This document shows, in pieces, positions 26,301-37,200 of a DNA stretch of 64,000 nt. The stretch is taken from contig JAILWY010000021.1 in NCBI GenBank assembly GCA_022113835.1, forward strand, positions 2,356,001 to 2,420,000, in the 5' to 3' direction. This DNA comes from Atopsyche davidsoni (Eukaryota > Arthropoda > Insecta > Trichoptera > Hydrobiosidae). A model generated the notes under the pieces. The model worked only from the letters and a program-made list of their open reading frames with translations, had not been told where the DNA came from and made no database searches. Both the position numbers and the translations under genes were made by a program. Positions within the stretch are counted from its first letter, which is position 1; every line of letters starts with the position of its first letter.

Positions 26301-26870
26301 AACTATGATGATGGTATTGCGGATTTATTTATAATATTTACAAATAATGTTTAGTGAAAATGATACAAGGGCAGGCGGGGGTAGGAGAGGGGGGGTGGGT
26401 GGTAGGTTTACGTTCAATTAAACGAGTAAAATTTATGATTTGAGCATCGATAATTTTTATGATTACCCTTTAAAGCCACAAAAACTTACTTTATTGCATA
26501 ACTTCACTTCAAACAATTTCGTTTTTTAAAAGCAAAAAAATGAAACGGTATAAAATGTTTTTTTAGAGAATACAAACTAAGAGATATGTTATATTCGAAA
26601 AACTAATGGTTAAAAAAACAAGATACGAATTTCTTTATTTTTTTAAAATAAACGAGACGGGCAATAAATTCAAGCTATCCAAGTTTAACTATATGGTACT
26701 TTGTGTGTTTACTGCAGCTTTATAGTCAATTAATCTTCGTGCCAAAGCCTAACTTTAGTGCGCTGAAAAGTCTCCAGCCTGTCTTTTAAACTGACGCGGA
26801 AAACCACAGCATCTCGCCAAAGCGTTCCTCTATAAAAACGAAAAATTCATCCTCAGAGAAGTAATAGGAT
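23398..26870. other. Non-coding stretch with GC islands at 23690-23810, 24480-24640 and 25640-25880
   Basis: The islands are short and carry no recognisable coding frame. At 26368-26406 there is a G-tract run (GGG, GGGGG, GGGGGGG, GGG) able to form a quadruplex on the plus strand. The remainder is AT-rich with poly-A/T runs. Confidence 0.5.
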
Positions 26871-27340
26871 TACATGGACGATGCAACGCTCTCGGCGAAG
26901 CTCGGGATTCTCGGGCCCGATTTTTTATCGTCTCGAGCTCCCTGCGATTCGTCACCGCGGGCGTGTCCGAATTCCCACCGAACTCCCCCGATCTCATCCG
27001 AATTGTTCTCGATCCGAGCTTCGAACCCCGGGGCCATTATTTGCACTTAACGGTTCGATTGACGGCCACGTATATACCGGGCGAGCGGGAGACAATAGGA
27101 AGTGGCGAAAACTTCGTTCCCCGCGAACGAGTGTATTATTTTTATTGTTCTCCGAGGCGCCACTCCGTCTTTAAAAAATCCCCACCGCCTCCCGGCTCAG
27201 GTCTCCCGGTAAAGGGGAACTCGTTACTGCGAAACTGTTGGGCACAATTGCATTTGAGCGGGTTTCCTCCCGGCGCGGGCAAAAGGAAAGCGAGGAGGCA
27301 GCCGAGCCCGCCCTGAGGTGAGGCGAATAAAATAATGCGC
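26871..27340. other. Long GC island (about 470 bp)
   Basis: This is among the longest GC-rich blocks in the window and is CpG-dense with many TCGA/CGCG strings. Plus-strand frames of 97 and 117 codons overlap here in different registers. Neither shows a domain and both are explained by the lack of stop codons. The block could be a CpG-rich regulatory element or a decayed GC-rich exon; the sequence does not decide. Confidence 0.5.
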
Positions 27341-29819
27341 GCCCGAGATAACAGGCTGAGCTCTGAAGTAATCTTGGGGTTAATTTATATCGAACAAAGT
27401 CGTACCGAAGGCATCGTTAAATGTTTTCATGGAAGATTTTATAATAATCTAACTACTTACGATTTGTAATATCAGTTTGATATTATCTAACTTTATATTA
27501 TGGAACGTCGAGGGTTTTAGTTTTAAAATTTATTAATCAAACGTTTATAATAAAAATAAGTTTTTTATCATTGTGTAAATATCCTGTTGAGTTCTGAAAA
27601 TTTGACAGAAAAGCTCTACTTTATCAATTGCGAAACATCGATGAAAAGTAAGTATTATAATTTGTTTTCCATTAGTTTACTTCCTTTTCGAACCTTCATT
27701 ATCAACATCCCGGGATACATCATCTGATTGGATGTCACCGGTTCGCGGTGATGACACTCGGCCGATTTTAAAACTCTAAATAATTCAAGCTTTAAGAAGT
27801 TGAAATTCCTAGTATGCATGGTTTATGGCTTTGAATCAAAGTGGCGTTCAAGCGAGCGTGAAGAGGTCCGCGTGGTCTCGCTCGGCTTCGCGCCAGAGGG
27901 AGACGCTCGCCGGGCCATTTCCGCCTTTACGTTCGCCACGTGAAAATGGCACTTAGAGCGAAAAGGAAAACACTTCCTGAACACATCGCAGGAAGCGAGA
28001 GATCTTTTTAAACATTGCTATTTTTTCCAGGCCGCGGAAATCCTATCCTTTCCTTTTAGGTTCATAAATAAGGTTAATTTTCTTCGGAGGAGTCATATCT
28101 TTTGTGTTTAATTAAAATAAGTAAAAAGAGCTCCCAAAGTATCTATTCACAAAAGAGACTAAGTATTTTTTCGCATTTGTTATTTGTTTCAAAAGAAAAT
28201 ATTAATTTGTGCCGCTTTTGAGTTTTTGAATTTAACCTCAAAATAATTAAATAAATATAAAAAAATGATTTGAATCTGAAGTCTCAGATACGGAGGAAAA
28301 GAAAACACATTTTCGCGGACCTGCTGAAGTGATCACTCAAATCGCACCTGTGGATGACGCAGGTAAATGAATGGTTCAATTTTAGGTAAATGATCGAAGC
28401 TAAAAAATATATATATTTCATGAAAAATGGCAGAAGATTCGATCGGGATTGCAACGCGGCGTATGCAATAAGAGGATAATGCGAAAAATATGAAATTGCA
28501 ATTTCGAGCGCTCGGTAGAGGTACTAACGGAATATTGATACCGAGGCGAGCTCGGAGCCTCCGACAACGATCAAAATTCGTAAATTTTGAGTACCTTAAC
28601 ACTGGGTAAGAATCGAAGTGGAAAAACTGTTTTCGAATGCATTTCAATTCGTAGTCGACCAGTTCCCAGCGCTGCAATCAAATGTACTATTGTTCAAACT
28701 TCACAAGTTTCCAGTAGAAGGTTAGGTCGCATTTCGAAACATTTCACACATCATCCAAACTGAGCGTTTTATACAGAACTCTTCATTGATTTTCAATTAT
28801 AATTTCGAAAATCGAAATAAATACAAAAAAACGAATAAGTAAGAGAATTAAGAGGTAACAGTTATCTTGGGGTTATTTTAAGCCTTTCGTGTAGTAACTG
28901 CCAGGAGAGCGTACGCAGGACCAGGTCGGGTCGAGGTCCTATCTGGAGCGAGCTAAGAGCGCCCTCCGCGGTCCCCCGATATCACTAATAGATTTTAACG
29001 AGGCAGTACAGATAAAAAAAAGCGCTTAAGCGGCTGTTCGCAAGCTCCTACAAGGAGGGCGAGATAAGGCCGAGTCCCGGGGAGGTCCCCGCTCGAGATA
29101 ATCTGCCACACCTCCTCCACTTCTTGCGCTCCTCGGGTGAACTATCGGCGGAATACTAACAAAGCGGGCGCCGTCACTGCCAAGTGATCATTGAAATTCA
29201 AGTGTATTTTCATGGATTATCGGCGTCCCGGAGTTGGATCGGATTTGCAATTTATTCTATATAAAAATGAATCTGAATTTTCAAAGAATAGAAATATTTA
29301 GTTGGAAACGTTTAAATAAACAGCTTTTTAATGTCGCAGCTTCTTTTTTAAATGTAATTAATAACGATCAGAGCCTGATCGAGACAAATTACTCTTTGTT
29401 AGTGAAATAAAGGTTTATCGTTTCATCGAGCTGTATATAAAATGGAGGTTTTAAATGAAAATAAAGTTTGCGTTCAGTGATTAAAGTAAATTTCTATTTG
29501 ATTTAAAGAAAATCTTGGCGTTTTGTATACAGTATTGTAACCTGATTGGTTACGTGAGATATACGAGTACAATGTGCACAAAATCACATTAGAATATATT
29601 TCCCGATAAAACCTTAAAGTGGATAGTTAAAATTATATTTCAAAACTTATGTTTACTTCACAGCTAAAATTATATTTATGAGATCTTTTTTTAAAGATTC
29701 ATACACATTAAATATGAATACAAAATTCAAATTAATTCAAACAACGCAATTTGAGTGTGTTGAGGGAAACTATCTATCTCCTGAGGTATATTAGTAATGT
29801 AGAATTGATAAATATGCGC
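27341..29819. other. Non-coding stretch with GC patches near 27720-27990 and 28900-29180
   Basis: A small imperfect palindrome (TCACCG ... CGGTGA) sits near 27737-27754. The 114-codon minus-strand frame at 28333-28677 shows no domain. Nothing else was recognised. Confidence 0.5.
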
Positions 29820-29820
29820 A

Positions 29821-29874
<54 letters not shown>
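29820..29874. repeat. (AT)n microsatellite, about 27 units
   Basis: The AT run is interrupted once by GTAT near 29836-29840. Confidence 0.96.
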
Positions 29875-29878
<4 letters not shown>

Positions 29879-32800
29879 TAAACAAAATAACAAAACTTCA
29901 TCTAAAAATGTAATTGACTGTTTCACGAATTCAAAAAGATTATTTCAGAAATTTTAAAGATATGAATAAACTTTGAGATGAAAAAAAACCCGTGAGATCA
30001 TAGCGAGCTATCTCCAAGAGGGTATTTTAAATGAGTGATGGTCAGCGAGGGGATGTTCAATTCATTTCCGTGATTATAAAGTCCGTCACCGGCAGGCGGC
30101 GGCGGTTCCCCTCGCGGATACTAATCGGGGCCATAACTCCGAGGTCCTCGTCACGGAGGAGGAGGGCCCTCACCTGGTTCTTTATCGTCTCACCTCCGGA
30201 CCTGGCCGTATGTCTCCAGCAGGAGCCAAGACACTAGAAATTGTGAAAATTTTGATGGCGTAATACGTACAGTGCAAGTAATTGGGAAAATCAGTATATC
30301 AGTCAAATAAAAATGGTGCGTTTTCTGAACATAATTTGAGTAAATCGCCCATCGCAAATATTTATAAAAGTGCAAATTGTCAAAAATAATAAATAAAATT
30401 TATTTCATCCCGAGATGACAAATTATAATAGAATATATTTCATGAGATTAGCAATTATTAAATAACGATGCAATTTTCCCATTCGTAAATACTATTATAT
30501 GGAATATAGCATTGTTATAATATTAAACCCAGCAAAAAAGTTATCGATTCATGTTTCAAGTAAACTTGAGAGAAAAGACTAGTAAATAAGTACAGATAAT
30601 TAAATGCGAATCATTGAAAACTTCTTGGTAAAATTCAGGCATAAATAGTTTAAATGAAAATTATAGGATTGCAGGACAAAACTTGGCAATGTTTATTTCA
30701 CTAGCATTCATGTACTGATGAATACTAAAGTTTAATTTGGTCGCATTCTTATTACTAACTAAAAAAAACTTACAACGCATTTGAAAAAAAATATGACAAA
30801 ATTTACAGCAGACACAAAATTTGTGAATTGATTCCAAATATTCATAGAGGTCGATGTGTGCTACCGAAAAAAAAATTATATAACCATCAATCACTGCTGA
30901 TAATGTCTTTGACTTTTCATTTATTTATAAATTTTATCAACCCTACATCTTCCGTAAGGCTCCATTCAGTTTCTTTCAAAAGAACATTATAAACCTATCT
31001 ATTCTTACAAGTAAATCTCAAGCTAAGATACTTTTAAGAGACTTAAGATACTAAGATTTTATCTCTGTTTAAAAGAAAAAAATATATTCAAACCGTATCA
31101 GAGTGATGACAGGAATAATATTTTTAACGGTTTGGCCAACCGATAAAAGCATAATCACACAAAAATATTTGAGATTCATTCGTCAAGACAAAAAAACCCA
31201 CAGTCAAATTCTCTGCCAAGAAACTATGACTATGATCAAAAGATTGAAACCACTTTAATAACAATAGATAAATTATTTTTGATTTATCAGAATACTAATT
31301 AAATAAAACCAAAACAACAATAAAAATATTTTAAAATTTAAAACAAATATATTCATAACCATACTGTATATATAACAAAATAATCATATCAGTCTGTTTA
31401 AAGATGATACATAATAAAAATACAGTTTCTGATTAAAAGAACTATCAACTTTCACGAAGAAAGTGTTAAAATTTAAGAGTGAGATTTCAAAAGTTAAGTC
31501 GGATATCGGAGGGAGTGCGCGCCAGCCTTCTCCAGGGCGGGAAAAGTAGTTCGTTATTCAAATTACTTCAAGGGCGGTAAATTTTCCGTGCGGGGGTGGG
31601 GTGGGGGGAGGGGGCAGGGGGTGGGGGCAGGGGGAGATGAATAATAATTACGATTCAGCATGGAAGGCCGCTGTCCCGGCGAGGCGGCGATGGCTCCTGA
31701 ATATTAGATCGGCGCGAGTCCATCGATAGCCCCTCAAGATTTACATTGTTCGAGGTTTGTGCGATAAGAGAACGCGAGACTCGCTGTTTTTGCATATTAT
31801 ACAATGTATCTGTGAGATTATAATACCCTTGAATTATGAAATATATATCATTGTGCATTAAGCCTCACCTGCAACCGGATAAAGTTTTGAGGAATCGTCT
31901 TTTAGCATGTTTTTCGATAGGTACATTGTACATGCTTTCGGTAACAAAATACTTTGCTAATAAAATATCTGTCCGATCTATAATTTTATCCTCATCAACC
32001 TTTACAAAACTTTAAAATTCAAAATTAATTATAAACGCTGTACACGAACCAACGTACACAAACAAAACAATTAAATGTAATATTAAAAATATTTTAAAGT
32101 GTGAAATTAATTTAAAAAGTACAAAACACACAGAATAGACATACTTTATAATAGTTACTATATAATATACATTAAAAAGATCTAGCAGTATATTTTTTAG
32201 TAACTATTAGTTTTTCATGAAATTAATAAACACACGAATTTTTGTTTTGGATCAATTAAAATCAATATCAAGTGATGAAACAAAAAAATATATATCTAAT
32301 AGAACTTGTAATATAAGATTTAAGTTGGTTAAAATACAAACTAAAAGAAGAGAAAGTTAATAATTTTAACATAGCTTTCAATCAAGTTTTCGCAATGGAA
32401 AAGACTAGCTTACCTGAAATGACTAATAGAAAAAAAAATAGTATAACATTTATTGAAAAAACAGCAGTCAAAATAGGAAACATTACGTAAAAACTGAAAA
32501 ATTTAAAAACGACGTAGAAATAAAAACAATGAAAATATAAAAGTAAGGGTTGTATTGAAGAGTAGAGGGCGGCAGGTCTAAGGGTTACTCCGTATTCGTT
32601 TACAGATAAGGAGATACTCAGCAGGTACTAGTCGTAGTTGAAATTTTATATTTTTTGCTCGCCATCTAAAAGTTAAAACTATACTAGATTTTGTAGTGTT
32701 TAAAAAAAATTCTGATTGCACAAGAGTAAACAAATAAAAATATTAAGAGAGCAAAATCCATGGTTTGTTTATAATGTATAATGTTCTTACGAGTTTTAAA

Positions 32801-33570
32801 GATATTACAATCTTACAATATGAGTAAAAACACAGCTTCCAGAAACTCGATAAAACGATTTTCCTTCGGTAACCTTATAATAAATTAATCCGAAACGAAT
32901 TTAAAATTGATTCAAATCTAATTTAACAAGAAAACCAGAAAATCTCTGCTTATCCCTCCAAAAGCCAACGATCTTACCGGATTATTGTATTCATACGATA
33001 AATTTATTTTCGGAGTGCAGAGCCGGATGTCCACCGTAACTAAGGGCGATGACGTGAAACTTTACAAAGCATTTATAACGAATCCAACTATAAGATTCAG
33101 CAATAAAGTCACTAAAAGTAAGGCACAGTTCCTGTATACAAAAAATTAGCTCTGATGTAAATTGTAAGCTCATTTTAATTGGTATCAATTCAAATATGTT
33201 GAAACGAATAAGTTTTTTTAAACGGGCAGTAACTTCGATTCCAATAAAGACTGTTGCCAAAACCAGTCGCTTTAATATAATAATAATACAAAGTGCTCCC
33301 AAGAATTTTTTGATAAAAAAATTGATTGTATAGAAATATGTAAATTTTATAATAGACATACAGATTGTACACAAACTACAAATTAATAGTAAATAGTAAT
33401 AAAAACATCAGTAAAAATCGTAAAAATTCAAGGACTCTATTTACTACTATGTTTTTAATATTTTTATCACGTGTTGAGTGAGCTTTTGTTTGCAAAAAGT
33501 TTTAAAAAAACTTTGCGAATTAAGAAGACATAAATAGTAAAAAAATACTGTAATATTTAGAGTGGTTTCG
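29875..33570. other. Non-coding stretch with GC islands at 30030-30230 and 31500-31740
   Basis: The 127-codon minus-strand frame at 32991-33374 is hydrophobic but matches no family I recognise; roughly one frame of that length is expected by chance here. A 47-codon minus-strand frame at about 31870-32010 runs to a CAG|GTGAGG donor-like site at 31867-31868, but lacks a clear acceptor. Confidence 0.5.
31592..31634 (+). repeat. G-tract cluster, potential G-quadruplex
   Basis: At least seven runs of four or more G separated by one or two bases occur in 43 bp inside a GC island. This is more than enough for an intramolecular quadruplex on the plus strand. Confidence 0.8.
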
Positions 33571-33690
33571 CCTGAGGTGACTTAATCAAGTTTGCTCGAT
33601 ATGGTTTGAAAGTGTGGCAACTTAAAAGCTTCCCTGCAAGCATCTATGTATTCAGACTCATCACTGGCGGTGTTTATTAAGCCTTTGCAA
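33571..33690 (+). pseudogene. Possible piggyBac-like transposase relic
   Basis: One frame reads FARYGLKVWQLKSFPASIYV followed by FRLITGG. It is reminiscent of the piggyBac DDE-domain string YG(I/L)KVW...F-x-x-YTG with nearly the expected spacing. Stops flank it and no further transposase motif follows convincingly. The match is short, so this is tentative. Confidence 0.25.
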
Positions 33691-34068
33691 GCTTTTATCG
33701 AAAATTGAATTTACTCAGGTGCAGACCACATTACCCAAAGAACATTGCAGTTTCTGATACTGGCGATATAATCGTAAGGTTATGATTAATTTAACGTACA
33801 TATGTAACACTAACGTCACAACAAGCACATGCGGTGAGAATATGAACAATATCCTGCAACAAAGCAATAATGGAGAGCAAGATGTGATAACAAATCTTAG
33901 AATCATTTGCTTTATTGTAGAAACAAGGAGCACGTGATGCATCAGTATACAATCCTAGAAATATAACCATAAAAAAACAAGAACAACGTCTTTATACTAC
34001 TGCTTGATCATATTATTTTTCAGTGATGATACTTATGAAGACAAATATGCTCATTGCAATCACTTAGC

Positions 34069-34080
34069 ATAGTTAGATAA
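34069..34080 (+). repeat. Target-site duplication, left copy
   Basis: ATAGTTAGATAA here is identical to 34241-34252 and immediately borders the 160-bp insertion. Confidence 0.9.
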
Positions 34081-34240
34081 TACTTTGAATAAAAATACTT
34101 GAGTGATTTTCCACATTTTTGTTTTTATTAGTGACCGGTTTCGCCAACCTTTCACGTTGGCATTATCAAACAGAGTTTTATTCAAAGTATTAAAATGGAA
34201 TTCCACCAAGTACTCTCTGTCAAAAATATTGAATTTCTTA
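34081..34240 (-). mobile_element. 160-bp hammerhead-motif retroelement (Penelope-like terminal repeat / retrozyme type)
   Basis: This insertion is bounded by an exact 12-bp duplication. It shares nearly its whole length with the element at 58681-58908, including the block ATGGAATTCCACCAAGTACT. Read on the minus strand it contains a hammerhead-like core (separate entry). That core is closed by a distant perfect 14-bp stem: TACTTTGAATAAAA at 34081-34094 pairs with 34176-34189. Penelope-like elements are known to carry hammerhead motifs in their terminal repeats and to make variable target duplications, and non-autonomous retrozymes of this size exist in animals. Assignment to these groups is inference from motif, size and duplications; no reverse transcriptase is present. 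Confidence 0.7.
34133..34169 (-). ncRNA. Hammerhead-ribozyme-like motif
   Basis: In minus-strand order: TTGATAA (34169-34163), one extra T, stem II GCCAAC (34161-34156), a 7-base loop, GTTGGC (34148-34143), GAAA (34142-34139), then the self-complementary ACCGGT overlapping it and C at 34133 as the predicted cleavage base. The canonical core is CUGANGA-stem II-GAAA-stem III-UH. Here C3 is U and G8 is A, so the 3-8 pair is preserved as U-A, and one base is inserted before stem II. The very short stem III (ACCGGU) would favour a dimeric ribozyme. Activity is uncertain. Confidence 0.5.
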
Positions 34241-34252
34241 ATAGTTAGATAA
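34241..34252 (+). repeat. Target-site duplication, right copy
   Basis: This is a second exact copy of ATAGTTAGATAA, bordering the insertion on its right side. Confidence 0.9.
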
Positions 34253-37200
34253 GTAAAGAAGAGTGGGGATCGCAAAATTGAGACAAGCGACAAGGAGAAT
34301 ACCTGACTGGTCAATACTATGGTGGTTTAATTGGAAAATACTTCTACTGAAAATACTAATAATATTAGAGCAATCACACGCGGACGTGTAAAATTGTCAA
34401 TGGGATCAAGATGCATCTTTCAGATTTCAAGCATATATTATACTGGAATATAACTGGAAATCGAACAATGGTTTTTTTTCTGAATTAACTTCTTGTACTG
34501 AAGTAAGCACCCTTTGTTGTTGGGTAGAAAAACACAGACAAGAATTTATCTTTAGGACAATAGTTTCTACTGTATTTTTTGTAATTGAAATTGAAAAAAA
34601 TTACTCAACAATAAATAAGTTTATTAGAATGAGCATTAGCATTTATATGTGAATATTTTTGTGTATCGTTCATTTTCACCAGATTCAAACAAGCTTGGAA
34701 GCAAAAATAAATCAGAAAATTCAACATCGAATGAAGCGGTAATGAACTTCATTTCATATAGTTTCAAAAAGGAATGTATACATAAAAAAATAAAAATAGC
34801 TTTGAAGCATTACTGAATAAAAAAAATATGTACACATGTTTCCTTTGAGCCTTTGGGCCTGGAAAAATACGCATATTATATTGAGACACAGACCGAATTC
34901 AAAGGATCGCAAATAAAATAAAACTCCCCTGCAATTCTGCCCTCTGAAATCAATGAAACAATCTGAGTCGGGATTATCGTTTAGGGGCTGTTCGCCGTTT
35001 GTTCTGCGGACTGCTTTAAAAGTCGCCGGGGGCGGGCATTTCCGCCGAGGGGCGTGCAAGAAGGGCAGTTTGATACAGACCCCCGCCAAGCCGCGCCGCA
35101 ACGGAGCCTCTCGAGAGCCGAACCCTGGACTAAATTTCATTTCAGAGGTTTAAGAGGCTTAATAATTCTAGGATTTATCGGGTTAGAAAATTTTTGATCC
35201 GTTATCATTGCAGATTTTGAGATTATAGAAATTGCATGAAAATACAAGCTTATACTATATGTGTAGTTTTTTACGTAATAATACAATGTTTTTCAATGAT
35301 GTGTAAGGTGAATTTTTTTTATGGAATCACACTATAATTTTATTAAATCTGCAAGAGTATAACGTTATAGACTATATAAATATACGAGGTATTTATGCAT
35401 CAGCGTACTTTCTTTATATACCAGTAACTTTTATTAAATTTTGTATTTGCGTTGATTGATTGAATATTTTTGACATTCAACTGATAGACTATCTTAACAA
35501 ATACCCGTCTTATTGATAAGCATTAATTAGTGTAGATATAATTAAAGTTTATTTTAACGATTCCGTCAAACCAAACCGATTTCACGATAATTACAATACA
35601 ATTGTTATATTACAAATTTTTGGTACTTAAACCTGGCTCGACGAAGATAACTTTTAATGAAAGATCTAAACAAGTCGATGAGTTAACTGAAACAAATTTT
35701 CTGCTCAAAAAAATAGTTACTTCAAAAGGCTGAAGACAGAAAAAACTAGACGGATTTAAGAATGTCAAGAATAACAGTTTAGGTATATAGCAGTTGCCGC
35801 TAAGTTGAAAAAAGGGAAATAATGATATACTCGAGAGAGGAGAACGCACGGAGGTATAAGAGCACTCCGCGTATAAGGGCGCGGCGCCCGACAATGAGCG
35901 CAGCAGTGACGTCTCCATACTTTGTGGGAGAGATAGAGTTTTTCGTAGATTGCCGGAGCGATGGGGGTGCTGAAACAGTCGGGAGTCTTCGCTTGTTTGG
36001 ATTAAAGCAGGTGTATCGCGGGCGGATCTGAGAGCCTCACGTGTAATGCCAGGTAACTGATTCACAGTGATATTTTGAATTATTTCAGCGTAATTTTAAA
36101 TTTTAGCTACGTCAGTTTTTGTAGATTTCTAGTGGCAGTGTTTTCATAATTTATATTAAGTAAAAGTTATCGAAATTTATAAGCAATAATTGCCTGTTAT
36201 GCGTGTTGCGACGAAATTGTGCAGAAGGTGTGGAATTGCTGTGTGAGACCTTATACATATAAAGGCTGAAGATGAGGTGGCTAAATAATTTATTCACTAG
36301 TTGTTTTCAGAACTGGTATACAGCCGCACCGGATAAGAGATATTGGCAAAAAAAAATAACACCCAAAACCCACCCGAAGTAAGGTCATGTGTGAAGAATT
36401 TAAATTAGTTTTAAAAGCAGAATTTCTAAGCAATGCGAAAATTTCAGCTGGTAAATTAATCATTGTACATTATTCAATTTAGCTTTGGGATGTATGGCTG
36501 AACCGCTACATTACGTTAAATAATTACACAGGGTCGGAGTGAATGTATTCTCCTTTTCCAAGAAACAAAGTTTAAACAGGGTATTTTCAGAGAAACTATA
36601 TGCCTATCCGGAAACGTAAATAGTCAGAAACACTCGATATTCCGAATGGAACAAATAAGGCTTTCAGCGGGCGGATTTAAACGGAATTTATGGCTGCATC
36701 CGATGAAGCGTGAGATAACCGTGAAAAACTATGGCGTACTATGAACCGAGCTAGGGGAGTCATCTGATACAGGGGCGCAACACCCCCGGAGCCCCGCGAG
36801 GGAAAAGCAAGACAATGTAGAAAAGGATCGTGCTGACAGGCGGTTACTACAAACATAATTTTAAAAATACGGTGTAAGGTGATCTCTCAGGTGTAGACTT
36901 TTCAGACTTTGAATGTATGCATATAAGATAAATGTTTGATATAATGATCTTATCTTGAAACATTACCTAAAAATAAAAAAAATTAACAGCAACACTTATG
37001 TTTGATTAGTGAGAGAATAAATGAATAAAGTAAATATAACGAGAACAAAGTAAATATAACGGATGTGTAACACATTTTAAAAATGACAACCCTAATGCTA
37101 TGATAGATAACATTGATACATGTACGGTTGTAATAAACAGTAGTTATGTATAAATTTATATAAAATTTCTCGTCAAAACGAAAAAAATATATACAGATTT

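Noticed and set aside
26881..27316. Overlapping 97- and 117-codon plus-strand frames
   Set aside because: They lie in different registers of the same GC island and show no domain, which points to composition rather than coding.
31868..32010. 47-codon minus-strand frame ending at CAG|GTGAGG
   Set aside because: No clear acceptor, AT-rich codon use like the background, and no similarity recognised.
32991..33374. 127-codon hydrophobic minus-strand frame, first considered as a decayed chemoreceptor
   Set aside because: With this base composition about one frame of this length is expected by chance in the window. AT-rich frames are hydrophobic by composition, and no receptor signature motif is visible.
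35610..36065. Longest open frame in the window, 151 codons on the minus strand
   Set aside because: It overlaps a GC island where stops are scarce, shows no domain, and is no longer than expected by chance.
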